Positions 49,661-60,834 of a stretch of DNA of 64,000 nucleotides are shown piece after piece. Numbering within the stretch: position 1 is the stretch's first letter; each line of letters opens with the position of its first letter. The notes beneath the pieces were generated by a model, which did no database searches, was not told where the DNA came from, and saw nothing but the letters and a program-made list of their open reading frames with translations. The stretch is from Eulemur rufifrons (taxonomy: Eukaryota > Chordata > Mammalia > Primates > Lemuridae): the NCBI RefSeq assembly GCF_041146395.1, contig NC_091000.1, forward strand, positions 15,576,501-15,640,500, in the 5' to 3' direction. Made by a program: the position numbers and the translations under genes.

Positions 49661-49919
49661 ATAAAGAAATTAAAAAAGAAACAAAAGGAAAAAAGATCAG
49701 AAAAAAAGTAATAAAACTGTTTTTATTTGCAAATAATATGAATGTTTATATAAAAATTTCAAAGAAATCTATACAACAATTACTAAAAGTATTAAAATAG
49801 CAATCTATTTTTTAATTTAGTAACAAACAATTAAAGAATGACATTAAACAATTCCATTTGCAATATCATGATAAGAGACAAAATATGATGAAATTTAGAA
49901 AAACTTTTGGCATTATTTC

Positions 49920-50260
49920 CTAAAATACTTCTTTCTAACTCTGCCTGGACGCTTTCCTCTCCTTTGGGGACTTCAGTTATATGCAACGTGAAACTTCTTG
50001 ATATTTCTCACAATTCACTGAGATTTCATGCATGTCTGTTTTAACTTTTTTTTTTTTTTTTGTCTCTCTGTGCTTCTTTGGGTAGTTTCTATCCCTATAT
50101 CCTTAAATTAACTGACCTTTTCTTCTTGCAGGGTCTAATCTGCTATTAGAGCCATTCAGTGAATTTTTTAATTTCAGGTATTATATTTTTGAACTCCATT
50201 TGGTTCTTTTTTACGTCTTCCTTTTCTCCCCTCTATGTTCACGTCTTTTTACATCAGGAC
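49920..50260. repeat. L1-like or other old repeat, uncertain
   Basis: 'gcagggtctaatctgctatt', 'gagccattcagtgaattttt', 'gaactccatttggttctttt' resemble a common mammalian repeat of L1-5'-region type. I could not fix family or orientation. A T run lies at 50047-50061. Confidence 0.35.
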
Positions 50261-51459
50261 ATTGAAGGAATATAGCATGGAAAAGTACGAGAACCAAAGA
50301 TCTGGGGGTTAGCAAGAGGGGAGTTTGAGGCGTTTTTTGCATGAATGATAATCCTCTCTTGAGTCTGGACTTGGGAAGTAGGGATGTTCATGGGAGAAGA
50401 ATTTTGTTTGGGCCACTTATGTAGAAAGTAATTTAATTTCACATATATCTGGTTAATTAAAACCAGTGATGTATTCTTTATATTACCCTTGGCTTTGGTC
50501 AGAATCTTACTAGTGTGTGCATGTTCATATATTTAAAAAATTTTTATTATAAGGAGATCCCAGAGGAGCATTAAACAAATAAACAGGCAAACAATACTAA
50601 ATAAATAGAATACAAATGCTAGGGTTATTTAGCACTGATAAGGATAAAAACATGTTAATAAGCCTGGACTCAGTCAAGAGATAGCTGAACAAAACCAGTG
50701 GTTCTGTTCAGGAATGGAAGATTTAGAAGGGGTGGGCTTAGCATGAGAGATGCATGTTGTATTCAGTATGAAGATTTTCTGAATAGAATTAATAAGGATA
50801 AGAGATTTGATTTACTTATTAAAATTTGAAAATTACTAACAGTGAAATTTAGATAGAGAAAATATCTTGTAGATATGTTAGTTGTATGTAGGGTTTGCCA
50901 AGTAATAAGTGGAAAAGAGTGAAGATCAATGAATGCATTTCTTGATCTCTTGAGGAACTTTATGAATTTAGAATAACGCATTTGCAGTTTCAAGTTGCCA
51001 TATAAATTACATTTTCATATACTTATCAATTAGATACATTTACCTAACACCAATCTGTTTTAGAGATTGCAGTTATGAGCAAATTTGATGTAAATTATTA
51101 ATATCAATTATTATCAACATTTGAAACCGTATTCATTGGTTTGTTATTCTCCAACTTACATAAAATTTCTTAAATCATTTTTCTGCATACAGAGTAGGAA
51201 AAATCCAAGCTATAAGAACAGCTGCCACTTAATATAATCCACTTACTTTACCTAAAAGAAAAATTATAACAGTTCAAGAAATACCACATATGAAAATATC
51301 TAAATTTTGTCAAATTCAGAGATAAGATTTCATGGTTTTCATCTTAAATTGTCACAATAGAACACAATTTAGATCCAGTTTTATCTCTTATTGAGGATTC
51401 CAATCAACTATACTCAGATTTACAGTCAGCTCCTGATTCTTTTCTTCAGTCATCAACCG
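50261..51459. other. Unassigned DNA
   Basis: No gene or named repeat is recognised. Minus-strand frames at 50254 and 50763 lack motifs. Confidence 0.5.
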
Positions 51460-51795
51460 TGCTATGATTTTAATGTGTTCCCCAAATTTTATGAGTTGGA
51501 AACTTAATCCACAAATTCACATGATGATTGGAGGTGGGGCCTTTGGGAGGTAATTGGGGTTGGGTGAGGTCATCTGGGAGGGGCACCCATGGTGGGGTTG
51601 GTGGCTTTACAAGGGGAAGCTGATACACACACTCTCGTCCTCTCACCACATGGTGCCCTTCACCAGGTCCTTATGCAACAAGAAGCCCCTTGCCAGATGC
51701 TGGCTCCATGCTCTTGGACATTCCAGCTTCCAGAGCCATGACGTAAACAAACTTCTTTTCTTTAAAATTACCCCAGCAGAAAATGGACTAAGACA
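51460..51795 (+). mobile_element. MST-type MaLR solo LTR
   Basis: It starts TGCTATGATTTTAATG and includes 'ttgggaggtaattggggttg', 'cctctcaccacatggtgccc', 'agatgctggctccatgctct', 'ccagcttccagagccatgac', 'aacttcttttctttaaaatt' and ends 'gaaaatggactaagaca'. Near full length. The frame through it (51554-51928) is LTR read-through. Confidence 0.85.
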
Positions 51796-53329
51796 ACCCA
51801 ATCTGATGATAGATGTCTGCAGACAGGCACAGGTAATTTCTATATCTGAGTCAGTGATGATTCCAGACACAAAATCAAAGAGTAGGACCCCACCAGCTAA
51901 CTTTTGTCCTCCAAGTCTTGTTTACTAATAATCAAAGTAAGGAATCAGAGCTCAGAACTAAGTTTAAGCACTTACCACCTCCAAGAAATAGCACCCACTA
52001 TTCTAAGGGCCTGGCTCCTGGCTAGGCTTGCCTCGATTTGTATTCTGATTGCCAAGAAATCTTGTTCAAAATTAGAATTGGAGACGCATTTTCCATTGAT
52101 TTGCTTTCTCTGGCTAGGCTTTTGGTACCTATCAAACAATATGGAGCCAAGAGGAAGAAATTGGAGGGGTGCACACACTGCTTGCATAATACACTCCCTA
52201 AATATGGCAACTTAATGTTTCAGTGTCACGAAGGTGAGAAAGGTATATGTCTGTAGAAAGTTAAATAACATTTATGTATACAAAATCCAGGTAGGTATCT
52301 GCTTGTGTTCTGATAGTGTCAACACTGTAAATTTTGAATGGACTAATTAAAATCCACTATTAAACCATGAACGCCATCTTGTGGCGAGTTCTCCTACTGC
52401 TCCATCAGGTCATGCCCCCTTGCCCACCCAAACCTCAGCTCCTTAGCTCTTTGTAGTTTTCGGTAAGGCTGTCCTCATCACATCCAACCATTAATAAAGA
52501 TGTTTTAACTCAGAGACAAATCTTGAAATACTGGGCTCCAGACAAAATTTCACAAAGTGTCAGAAAGAAATTTGTATTTGTAAGAGAAATACATTTTCTC
52601 TTACCTGTGCTCCAAATCGTCTTATTCTGCTACTTTGAAAATGAGCCCATCTTCAAAAAAAAAAAAATCATTAAACACCAAATATTTTTAACAAGAAAAA
52701 AGGTGATAGAAAACATCAAAGTGCTTGCACTGAACTTCCTTGGCTCTTCCATGGTATTAGAGGAAGCTGATTAAATACTGGTAAGTACTTCCACAGTTTC
52801 ATATGTGATGCATATTCCAAGCCCATATTAATAATCCATTTTTATATACTAAACAAAACCACAGATGTAGCTTGAGCAAAGAAATGTTTTAGACCAAAGC
52901 TCATGTGTTTGTCCAAGTCAAAAATTCTCTTTGGCTTGACTACCTGTCATTTCCAATGTCTGTGATAAAGAAAAGGACATTTATGTGATAAGTCTTTCAT
53001 AATTAAATTTAACTAAGCCACACCACACATTAACTGCAATAGTGTTTCTGGAAAGGAAATGTAAAACCACCACACGACCTAGCAGAATTTTTAAGAGAAA
53101 TGTAGTTTAAGCAGAGTCAGAGTGTCAAGAACACAAAGAAAAGTTGGAAAATGCCACACGGATTTAAAAACAATTTGTTCATTTAGCATGCAGAAACTCA
53201 AAAAAAAAAAAAAAAATGCAGTTGCTCTGAAATTCATACACAACATTATGCCTAAAATATAGAAGAGGTAGAAGCGATGAATTTAAGTTTGTTGACTCTG
53301 TGGACAAACTGAGATGACAATGACTGGAT
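51796..53329. other. Unassigned DNA, two short frames, CTCF-like site
   Basis: Overlapping frames on both strands at 51904-52256 have no motif. A CTCF-like sequence occurs at 52371-52388. A minus-strand frame at 53179-53448 overlaps the L1 tail. Confidence 0.4.
52371..52388 (-). promoter_or_regulatory. CTCF-like motif
   Basis: The minus strand reads CCACAAGATGGCGT, close to the CTCF core with the AGATGGCGC-type variant. It is repeat-free DNA between an LTR and an L1 tail. One motif gives no evidence of occupancy. Confidence 0.3.
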
Positions 53330-53480
53330 TGACTGTTAATGATGAGTGCGATGCGCACTGTCTGGGGAATAGACACACTTGAAGCTCTGACTCTGGAGGG
53401 ATGAGGGGGCACGGGCAATATACATAACCTGAACTTTTGTACCCCCATAGTAAGCTGAAATAAAATAAAATAAAAACAAT
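53330..53480 (+). mobile_element. Strepsirrhine L1 3' tail, 5'-truncated
   Basis: 'gaagctctgactctggaggg', 'gggcaatatacataacctga', 'cttttgtacccccatagtaa' and 'gctgaaataaaataaaataa' are the sense-strand lemur-type L1 end, the reverse complement of the tail at 16694. It has an AAAAT-type tail. It is only about 150 bases long, a severe truncation. Confidence 0.75.
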
Positions 53481-54980
53481 GTTTTGGTACTTTCAGGTGG
53501 TAATGGTGAAATTAGGATTCAACTGAGACAATAGAAATATTATGAGAAAACCTGAGATTACTGGGTTCTGAAATAAAAACATTTAGGAGACCACAAATCA
53601 AGCACAGAATTTTATGCATGTTAATGATAAATTGACCTTTTAGAGTACACCTACTGGATGGTTAACCATTCTGTTTGTGAATCTGTGGTTAACTGGTAGT
53701 GAGGAAGCTGTTTATTTCTAGTAAATAAGCTGCAGATTATATTAATATTAACACAAGCAAATATATATTGTGGAGAAAGTACAGGGGTTGTGGAGAAGAA
53801 TAGCACAAAAGAGTTAAATGATTGAAAAAAATAAATAGAACAATAATTCTTATAAGTTATGCTCAGGTGAGAATCCAGTTATAATATTATTATTACAAAT
53901 ACATTTTCCTTTTGTTAAATGGAAATAATTTAAAACAAAGTAGCACCTCTCATTTTGAGGGTGATTGTGCAGCATTGTGCCAGGTGTTTTGTGGATGTCA
54001 ATAAATAGGAACTGAACATGACCATGTTCTTCAAGCCTAGTGAGATCTTCTGAATAAAGAAAAGGCAGAATGGAAAAACTGATCGCTTTATAATAATGAT
54101 TAAAATGATACTTTCAATTATTCACACACCCTGCCTACTTAAGGAGCTGATTCCTTTCAAGATTATGCCTTAAGCCACAAGTGAATAAAATGTAAAGCTC
54201 AATTTGTTGCTGATTATTACAATTGATTAGAATGTAATATAAGCCAATATTTATTTAAAATCAATTGTGTTGTCTCTCTCCAGACCTGCCAATCAATCAC
54301 AGAAAAATAAATAGTATTTGTTCTTCTCCATTTGATTCCACTGAGTTCTGGATAGTTTCAAAGGCATTTACATTAGACCTTCATGGTGCCATACAAGTTA
54401 AACAGTAACTTTTTTGTTTCCATGAAAAGTGAATTTTCTTGGAGATATTCTAAATAAATGTTCATGTTTAAACAACTTTACGTTTTTCTCTTTTTCAATG
54501 ACTCTAATTCTTGGATAGAATATATTTCTCTTTCTTCATTTATACATTGATAAAATTCAAATATAAAGTTTGAGATTAAAAATTTTTTTCTCTAGTCCAT
54601 ATTTCATGGCAGACTTTCATACACACAAGTAGCTAAATATGGAAATCAGCACTTTAGCCAGCAAATTCTCCAGGGCAGCCATTCCGCCCTGTGTATTACA
54701 GCAGGAGCCGACGCGGAGTTCCAGAGTAGAAAACCCAATTTATCTGTCATTACTGTTGTCTTGGGGAACCAGTATCTTTTGCAAATTTAAGACCCAATGA
54801 ATTTATTACATTTCCCCAAAGAAATAAGATTGAATTTTACGTAAATACACATCCAATGACATTTAAGCTTACGCTGTGTGCCATCAAAATATAAACCACG
54901 GTCAAACACAGATATTACTTTTTAAAAAGTGATCCATTTTCAAAATGAACCAATGTCTTTTTTTTTTTTTTCTTTTTCAG
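53481..54980. other. Repeat-poor DNA upstream of a possible exon
   Basis: No transposon is recognised. It includes copy 1 of the 76-bp direct repeat (54409-54484), a CpG-bearing patch at 54672-54722 and the polypyrimidine tract at 54958-54980. Confidence 0.45.
54409..54484 (+). repeat. 76-bp direct repeat, copy 1
   Basis: Identical over 76 bases to 58294-58369, starting 'cttttttgtttccatgaaaa' and ending 'caactttacgtt'. Flanks differ immediately on both sides. It shows no A tail or inverted ends. Confidence 0.97.
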
Positions 54981-55188
54981 GGAAATAACTATTGTAGCAG
55001 AATTCTAAGGAAAAGACAAAACATTAACATTTAGACTAAAAAACATGCAAAGACTTGTCAGAGACTAGAGCGGATCACCTTAAAGGTCGTTCTACTGCCG
55101 AATTTTGGATTACAATTGAATTCAGCTTCTGACCTCAGAAATGAAGACAAATGATGGACTCTGCACAGTGTTAACTTATATTTTTAAA
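54981..55188 (+). other. Exon-like segment with strong splice signals
   Basis: A 20-base pyrimidine tract ends 'tctttttcag' at 54980 (acceptor). At 55189 the sequence reads GTAAGT after AAA (donor). Between them are 208 bases. An ATG at 55141 opens 16 codons (MKTNDGLCTVLTYIFK) that run to the donor in frame, after an in-frame upstream TGA. It could be a 5' untranslated or first coding exon, an internal noncoding exon, or a decoy. There is no repeat in the segment and the flanking kilobase is repeat-poor. I do not recognise the peptide. Confidence 0.35.
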
Positions 55189-55719
55189 GTAAGTCTTGTT
55201 ATTCTTTTTAAACTTTGTTCTACATAGAACACTGGCCCGTTAGCATGCAGCTTAAATGAGCTTGTCCGTGATAATCCCTCTTTCTCCATTAAGATCAGAA
55301 CAAAGTACTCTGAAAGATTTGCATGAACTATCGTTCCATTAGTGTATATTTATGTGCATATTGCATCTATCAATGAAAATTTATAATAAAAATTAATTGA
55401 GAATTTCAAATGAATACTTAGTTCACTATTACTTTGTTTTTAGCTGTTCTTCCTAAAATCTCTGTTTGTAGAAATAATAATTTGCTTTTTAGAGGACACA
55501 ATCTGATTTCTGTCATTCTCTGGCTCTAAAAAAATCGCTCTTTCAAATATTAGTGACATTTTAATTACCAAATGTAGTGACTTTTTCCCTTGTTATTTTA
55601 ATTGATTACTGCCAGAATTTGAAACACATACCTTTCATTCTTTCCTGAAATGTGTCCTTCCTTTCTTCCTTCCTTTCTTTCCATTCTTCCTTTTTTTGGG
55701 CTTTTTTTTTTTTTCCAAA
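55189..55719. other. Unassigned DNA, possible intron start, CTTT/CTTC tract
   Basis: Follows the possible donor. A CCTT/CTTT tract spans about 55648-55693 and a T run follows it. No other feature is seen. Confidence 0.5.
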
Positions 55720-55720
55720 C
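55648..55720. repeat. Pyrimidine-rich CTTT/CTTC tract
   Basis: Imperfect CTTT and CTTC units followed by a T run. Length-variable, and may form triplex structure. Confidence 0.8.
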
Positions 55721-55905
55721 TGACTAAGGGCTTAAAGATTTAAAGTCCAACAGACCAATGGCCATGTCTGCATACTAGCTGGGTGACCTTGAGCAAGTTC
55801 CTTAACTCTCTAATCAGTGTGATATCAGATTGTGCATCTTGAGCTTAAATACCTCAAGTGCTTCTGCCAGTTAAAAGGAAAATGATATAGGGAAGGCACT
55901 AATAA
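55721..55905 (+). repeat. MIR SINE (ancient), sense
   Basis: 'tggccatgtctgcatactag', 'ctgggtgaccttgagcaagt' and 'tccttaactctctaatcagt' are the MIR core, with a degraded 3' part. Confidence 0.8.
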
Positions 55906-56159
55906 GTGCAATAAAATGAGGAGTGTTGTGGAATCCCCTCCACTCTCGAGAGGCTCTGGTCCTGGGCAGGTGGCTGTGGGTGGACAGTCTGGACACATCT
56001 CCACAAATCAGGCACCAGGTGTGGAAGAGTCTGCAGCCCCATTTCTCTCCTTGACACAACAGCTGGTTTTCCAGACAGATACCCTGTGAAGGTCTTGCCA
56101 GCATTGTGAATGTACTTTAGCCATGAAATCTCCGTTTTCTCACTTAATCACTCCAGAGA

Positions 56160-56519
56160 ATTGAGAGTCCCCTGCAGCTCTTCCTTGCTCTACATGTTGG
56201 ATCAGTTACCAAATCTTGCCATTCTAGCTCCTCCGGGTCTCCTCCTTCCTCATCCTACAGCTGCAGCCCTTGCCAGAGAGCTTGCTGTCATCTGCCACGG
56301 CTATTGCAGGGGCTTCTGGATGTTTTCTTCTCCTCTGATCTTTCCAGTCTTGAATCCAAGCTCTCGGTGGCTGCCAGGTGTCCACAAACAGCACTCCAGT
56401 TAGGCTGCTTCCCTGAAAAGCCCTCTCCAACCCTGACAATGGCCACTGCTTTAGTGACCGTATCTGCCTGGCAGCCTGGCTTTCCACGCTATGGCCTCAA
56501 ACCATTTTCTCATCTTGTC
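56160..56519 (+). repeat. Diverged L2-like ORF remnant (possible)
   Basis: GC-rich DNA whose 'gagagcttgctgtcatctgc', 'cacggctattgcagggg' and 'ctggcagcctggctttcc' vaguely follow L2 ORF2. It yields open frames on both strands (56110-56561), which I treat as repeat read-through. Confidence 0.35.
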
Positions 56520-56905
56520 AACTTAGTCATTCATTTAATTCACTCAATAAACATGCACTAAGGGCCTACCGCATTTTCCATAGTAGTGAAGTACACAGAC
56601 GGCTCTTGCTTGCGTTCACGTACGTTACAAGCAAGGGAGGTCGATGACAAACATTTAACAAAAATAAATGAATAAAGCTGAGTGATATGATAGAAGATAA
56701 ATGAGGAGAGACGGGTCCATTTTAGGTAGGTAACCAAGGTAACCAAGGTAACCAGGGATAGCCTCTCTGAGGAGCAGGTATTTGAGCTGAGATCTGAATG
56801 AGAGGAAGCAACCATGGGAAGGTCTTGGGCAGAGACTTCCCGACAGAAGGGAGGCAGACACAAGGCCCTGGAGCAAGCCAGTCTCAACACACTGTGTACA
56901 CTCAG
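56520..56905 (-). repeat. L2 LINE 3' region, antisense
   Basis: 'ttcactcaataaacatgcac', 'ctaagggcctacc', 'gggatagcctctctgaggag', 'gagctgagatctgaatgaga', 'acaaggccctggagcaagcc' follow antisense L2. A 9-bp unit 'aggtaacca' is repeated three times exactly at 56728-56754. Confidence 0.7.
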
Positions 56906-57039
56906 GCCCAAACTGAATTTCTGGCTGACACGTGACTTTTACTTTGCCATTTTTCCACATAACTGCCATTGCTCATGATGGTTCCGATACCCTAATCCTC
57001 TTTCTTAAGGAATAAAACCCATCCTTTAAGCCCTGATTC

Positions 57040-57290
57040 AAATGCAACCCCGAGGTTTCCTTTTCTCATCAAAAGGATGAGCTCTTCCTATCATTTAGGC
57101 CTTGTCTCTTTCTTGGGACTCTGCCCATATTCTATCACTATGCACTTGTTTGGGTACTTGGTTCATGCCCTCTAGTAAACTATAAGTTTCCTGAGGACAA
57201 GATTTATAATAAATTTTTTGTATCTTTTGTTCTCTACAGGCTCTGGTATAATGTCTTAAATACAGAAGAGTTGCTCAAAAAGTTATTTAT
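57040..57290 (+). repeat. L2 LINE 3' end, sense
   Basis: 'ccctgattcaaatgcaaccc', 'tatcactatgcacttgtttg', 'gtttcctgaggacaagattt' and 'cagaagagttgctcaaaaag' follow the L2 3' untranslated region. It is in opposite orientation to the preceding L2 fragment. Confidence 0.6.
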
Positions 57291-57559
57291 GGAACTTGAG
57301 AGAACTGACACTTTTATTGAAGCCTCAGACCTCAGCTTACTGAAGTTAAAGTCTGCTTTGACCATGGCTTCCAATTGCCCTGCAGAAAGTGACCAGTCTG
57401 CGTCACAAGTGTACCAACCTTCCACTCTGCAGCTTCTTTACACTAGGATTTTATTTCTCTGTTATCCAGCCTTATGGAGGTATTTCTACTTCTGGTATTT
57501 ACCTCGGCACATGCCATTGGGTCTGCTTGTACTCCTCCTCCACTCCTAGCCACCACCTC

Positions 57560-57890
57560 CACCTTCCACGTTGCTCCCACCTGCAAAACACCGTGGTTAC
57601 TTCCCACGTCAGCTGCAGCCTCAGACCCTCCGGGAAGCATTTCTTCACTATTGTCTCTGCCCAAATGTGGATTAGGGGCCTATATTAAGTGTTTCCAAAA
57701 CCCCCGTGTTTATCCCTATCAGAACATTAAAGCATGGGGATCTATTATTTATTTATTTCTCCTAATGCACTACAAGCTTCTTGAGGTAGGAAATTGACTA
57801 AATTCTCACCTCATATTCCCAGTGATAGCCCAGTTCCTGGCGTATAGTGAGTGTTCAATAAATATCTTTGAAAGGATGAATGCACTGATT
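57560..57890 (+). repeat. L2 LINE 3' end, sense
   Basis: 'tatttatttatttctcctaa', 'tacaagcttcttgaggtagg', 'agcccagttcctggcgtata' and 'gtgagtgttcaataaatatc' give the classical L2 3' terminus. GC-rich upstream sequence opens frames on both strands that are not genes. Confidence 0.7.
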
Positions 57891-59635
57891 AATCATGAAT
57901 TACACAAGAGCACCTTTTATACTCCCTGGTCCCTGAAACAGTGCTTGGGTATATGGTCAGTGCTCAAAAAAAAATTTGTGAAATAAGTGAATAAAATGTT
58001 ACCATTATCACCATTTACTTTTTTCTATTTTTTCAAGATTGTGTTATGTATTAAGGGGGATACACCAAAATGAATAGAATGCGGTGCTTTCTCTCCAAGA
58101 ACTGGCGATCTTTTTGAGATATAAAATACTTTAACACGCTTTAAAAATGGCAAGGCCACAGCACAGCTTGTTTAGAGACCACTCATAAATTTGATTGATT
58201 TAACAAGATGATGGAAATAATATAGTACACGAGTTGAAACAAAGCTGGATTTACTTATTGTGTAATTGTATAATTATGTTTTACATTTCACAGCTTTTTT
58301 GTTTCCATGAAAAGTGAATTTTCTTGGAGATATTCTAAATAAATGTTCATGTTTAAACAACTTTACGTTACTGAATAAGACAGTTCTCTTCTAATGGACA
58401 ATTGGACAAGTTGTTTGAGTAGACTTGGTGGTGGGCAAGAGACCCCCCACGAGGCAGTGATAAAATTCACGTGACAGGTATTGCCCCCAGGAAAGGGGAT
58501 CAGTGGACATTTTTATCAAGTACAGAGAGGAACAATGTAGACCATGGGGTCTGAGCCAGAAGAGAATTGTGCTGGTTCCACCACGGGTGACCATACAGGA
58601 GATACTTGGATTTGGAGGAGAGGGGGAACACTTGTTGCTAAGGGGCACTCCACCTGTTGCCCACAGTGAGAGCCGGGAGACAGACGCCAGAGAGGATACC
58701 CTGCCTCAGTTCAGGAGCTCAGTGAGAGAATGTTCCTCGGTGATCGTACTAAATCAGACCCTCGGCTGCTCCTCCCCGTGACCCATGGCCCAGAGCTCAT
58801 TCCACAAAGCCCACCGCATTGCTGATTTGTCTTGGGGACGCAAGCCTGGTTTTGGCTTCACACCTACCCACATATGAAGGACACGTGTTTACACTTAGTT
58901 TTCTCTTCTTCTTAACAGAGATGTTTACTTTTAAACAGACTTGTAAAAGCGAATATTTTAAAATATCTTGAATGTTGTATTGCCAATCAACAGTAATATA
59001 ATTCATCTCAATGATATTTTATTATCCATATCTGATGAGCAACCTGGCCATTTTACAGGAATGAGATTTCCTTTTGCCATCACAGGGCATCCAGAGGGGT
59101 TTGCCAGAGATAATTTACATGATGAAACTCAACTGTGACTTAAACATGTCATAGTAAAGCGTGTGCTTAAATCAGGACATCAATACCCCATGCTCTCATT
59201 TTTTAATCTGTATGAAGTGACGAATTAAACTGAAGTGAAAAATAAAGAGTTAGGGATAACATATAATGTCATTCATGACAATTTTCAAATGCAAAGAATA
59301 TATAAACCCTTTCCCCCCTTGTAAGGCACTAATTAGACTTAATCCGGTACATTCATGTTGTATTGCAAGAATTGTTTTTTATCTATCCATGTCATTCAGC
59401 AATTTTTTTAAATCTATATATCATATATGTCATTTTTCACTTATGTCATCCCTATAAGTACTGTTTAAGAATGAAATCTAAATGATAATTCACATTTAGG
59501 AAGGAAAATTGTGTTGGTGCTGTAGTTAACTCTGCATCACCACAGCCTTACATAATTTCTGCAGGAAGTTTTACTGGATAAATGCATGGAGCCCAGGAGA
59601 AATTAAGACTAGTCCAGTTGTTACCCAGAACAGAC
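57891..59635. other. Unassigned DNA with second 76-bp repeat copy
   Basis: No gene is recognised. A weak antisense L2/MIR-like piece may lie at 58035-58120. Frames at 58391-58781 on both strands cover a GC-richer patch without motifs. Confidence 0.4.
58294..58369 (+). repeat. 76-bp direct repeat, copy 2
   Basis: Exact duplicate of 54409-54484, 3885 bases downstream, same orientation. Left flank 'ttttacatttcacag', right flank 'actgaataagacag'; no target duplication or A tail is visible. Confidence 0.97.
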
Positions 59636-59639
59636 ATAC

Positions 59640-59725
59640 TCACTAGAGGGCAGGGACTGTATCTTTAATTAGCTTTATACTTTGTACGCAGCATCAGCAA
59701 TAAATAGTACAAATAAAAACATTTG
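59640..59725 (+). repeat. L2 LINE 3' end, sense
   Basis: 'cactagagggcagggactgt' and 'agcatcagcaataaatagta' match the L2 tail with the usual spacing. Confidence 0.6.
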
Positions 59726-60834
59726 AATTTTTGAAAAGAATATTTAATATTGTATTATTGCCACTTAAGACTAGACAGTAGATACCAAAGTATCTTAGCA
59801 CATTTCTAGGCACATTCTCCTCCAAATCCAAAATGTGTTACTATCTTCAGTTGCATTGACTGAAAGTAAAATATGTCTTGAAAGGATAGTTACCACCTAA
59901 ACTAGTCTTAATTTTGTCAAAATCTGTTAAACCTTGATCCTGCAAACGATAGCCATGCAGCTTGGCACTGAAGAACTAACTTCTAAGCACTACTTTTTCA
60001 TATATAAAAGTTGGGTACAATTATAGTGTTCTTCAATATTTTCTGTGAGGATAAGCCATTTACACATAAAGGCCTTAGCATAATGCTTTATATGACTTAT
60101 ATAGGCCAATAAATGCAGTTATTATAATTAGTGTTGTAAAATATTAAATAATTATTAACAACAGAAATTCCAGGCAAAGAGACAGTGCTCCTCTCTGGGG
60201 TTGGGCTGTGCCGAAGCAGAGTGACTGTGCCTTCTGTTTTCCTCGGGACAGCTCTAATAAATATCTGTAGTCCTTGCATAATTATTAGCTAATATCATAC
60301 ACTTTCACCCTCAAGTCTCAACATTTAGATGATACATTTAAAGTTTGCTCTCCTTCCAGACAGCAGAATCAAGGAGAGTGGTGTTGAGAGAAAGTATCCA
60401 GGAGATCAGATAACAAAGAAAATAGATATTCACCCTCGTGGATATCCGAGCAGAAGTAAATTGGGATGTCTCCACCAGTAAGCTGAGTATATTGATGGGG
60501 AATGAGCCTGTAGTCAATTCAGGGGTCTGGACCTCCAGCGGCAGGATGTAAGGATGTGTGTAGATGGGGGGGCCAGGACGGCTGTAGTCCACACCCTAGA
60601 GCAAGGTCAGTTGGCAGAGCAAGGCAGATGCAGGCCTTTTAAGGGTTAGGTTTTCAGGAACTCTATCAGGTCAGAGACAAAGCACAGAGCACCCAGAAGG
60701 GAAGGCAGAATAATAACAGAAACAATCGACATTTATTGAAAGCTGTTTAATTTAAGTATATTGTGTCCTTCAATTCCCTGATAGGGAATGTGGTACCCAT
60801 CTGAAGTTCCAGTCCTCTCTCTGTCTCTTACATC
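59726..60834. other. Unassigned DNA
   Basis: No gene or named repeat is recognised. Minus-strand frames at 60097 and 60338 lack motifs. Confidence 0.5.

Larger units (their letters stand above)
47640..49900 (+). mobile_element. Old L1M/HAL1-like element, sense, with two later insertions
   Basis: ORF1-like coding appears at 47730-48000 ('MTHMLELVDKRVKETIS', 'ENLSRETENLK'), then 'caagaatcccagcaaacccc' and 'aacctagaattctatacaca' (48445) typical of the HAL1/L1M ORF1-end region. Next comes ORF2-like sequence with 'IDKFLASLINQKQIV' and 'NIKNEREIKTTDFMEIKRII' (48801-48927), and further ORF2 near 49720-49870 ('ctgtttttatttgcaaataa', 'caattccatttgcaatatca'). An AluJ (48939-49235) and an MST fragment (49497-49660) interrupt it. 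All frames are broken. The ORF2 follow-on argues for L1M rather than pure HAL1. Confidence 0.75.

Noticed and set aside
56110..57797. Several 80-117 codon frames on both strands
   Set aside because: They map onto L2-derived sequence and overlap each other.
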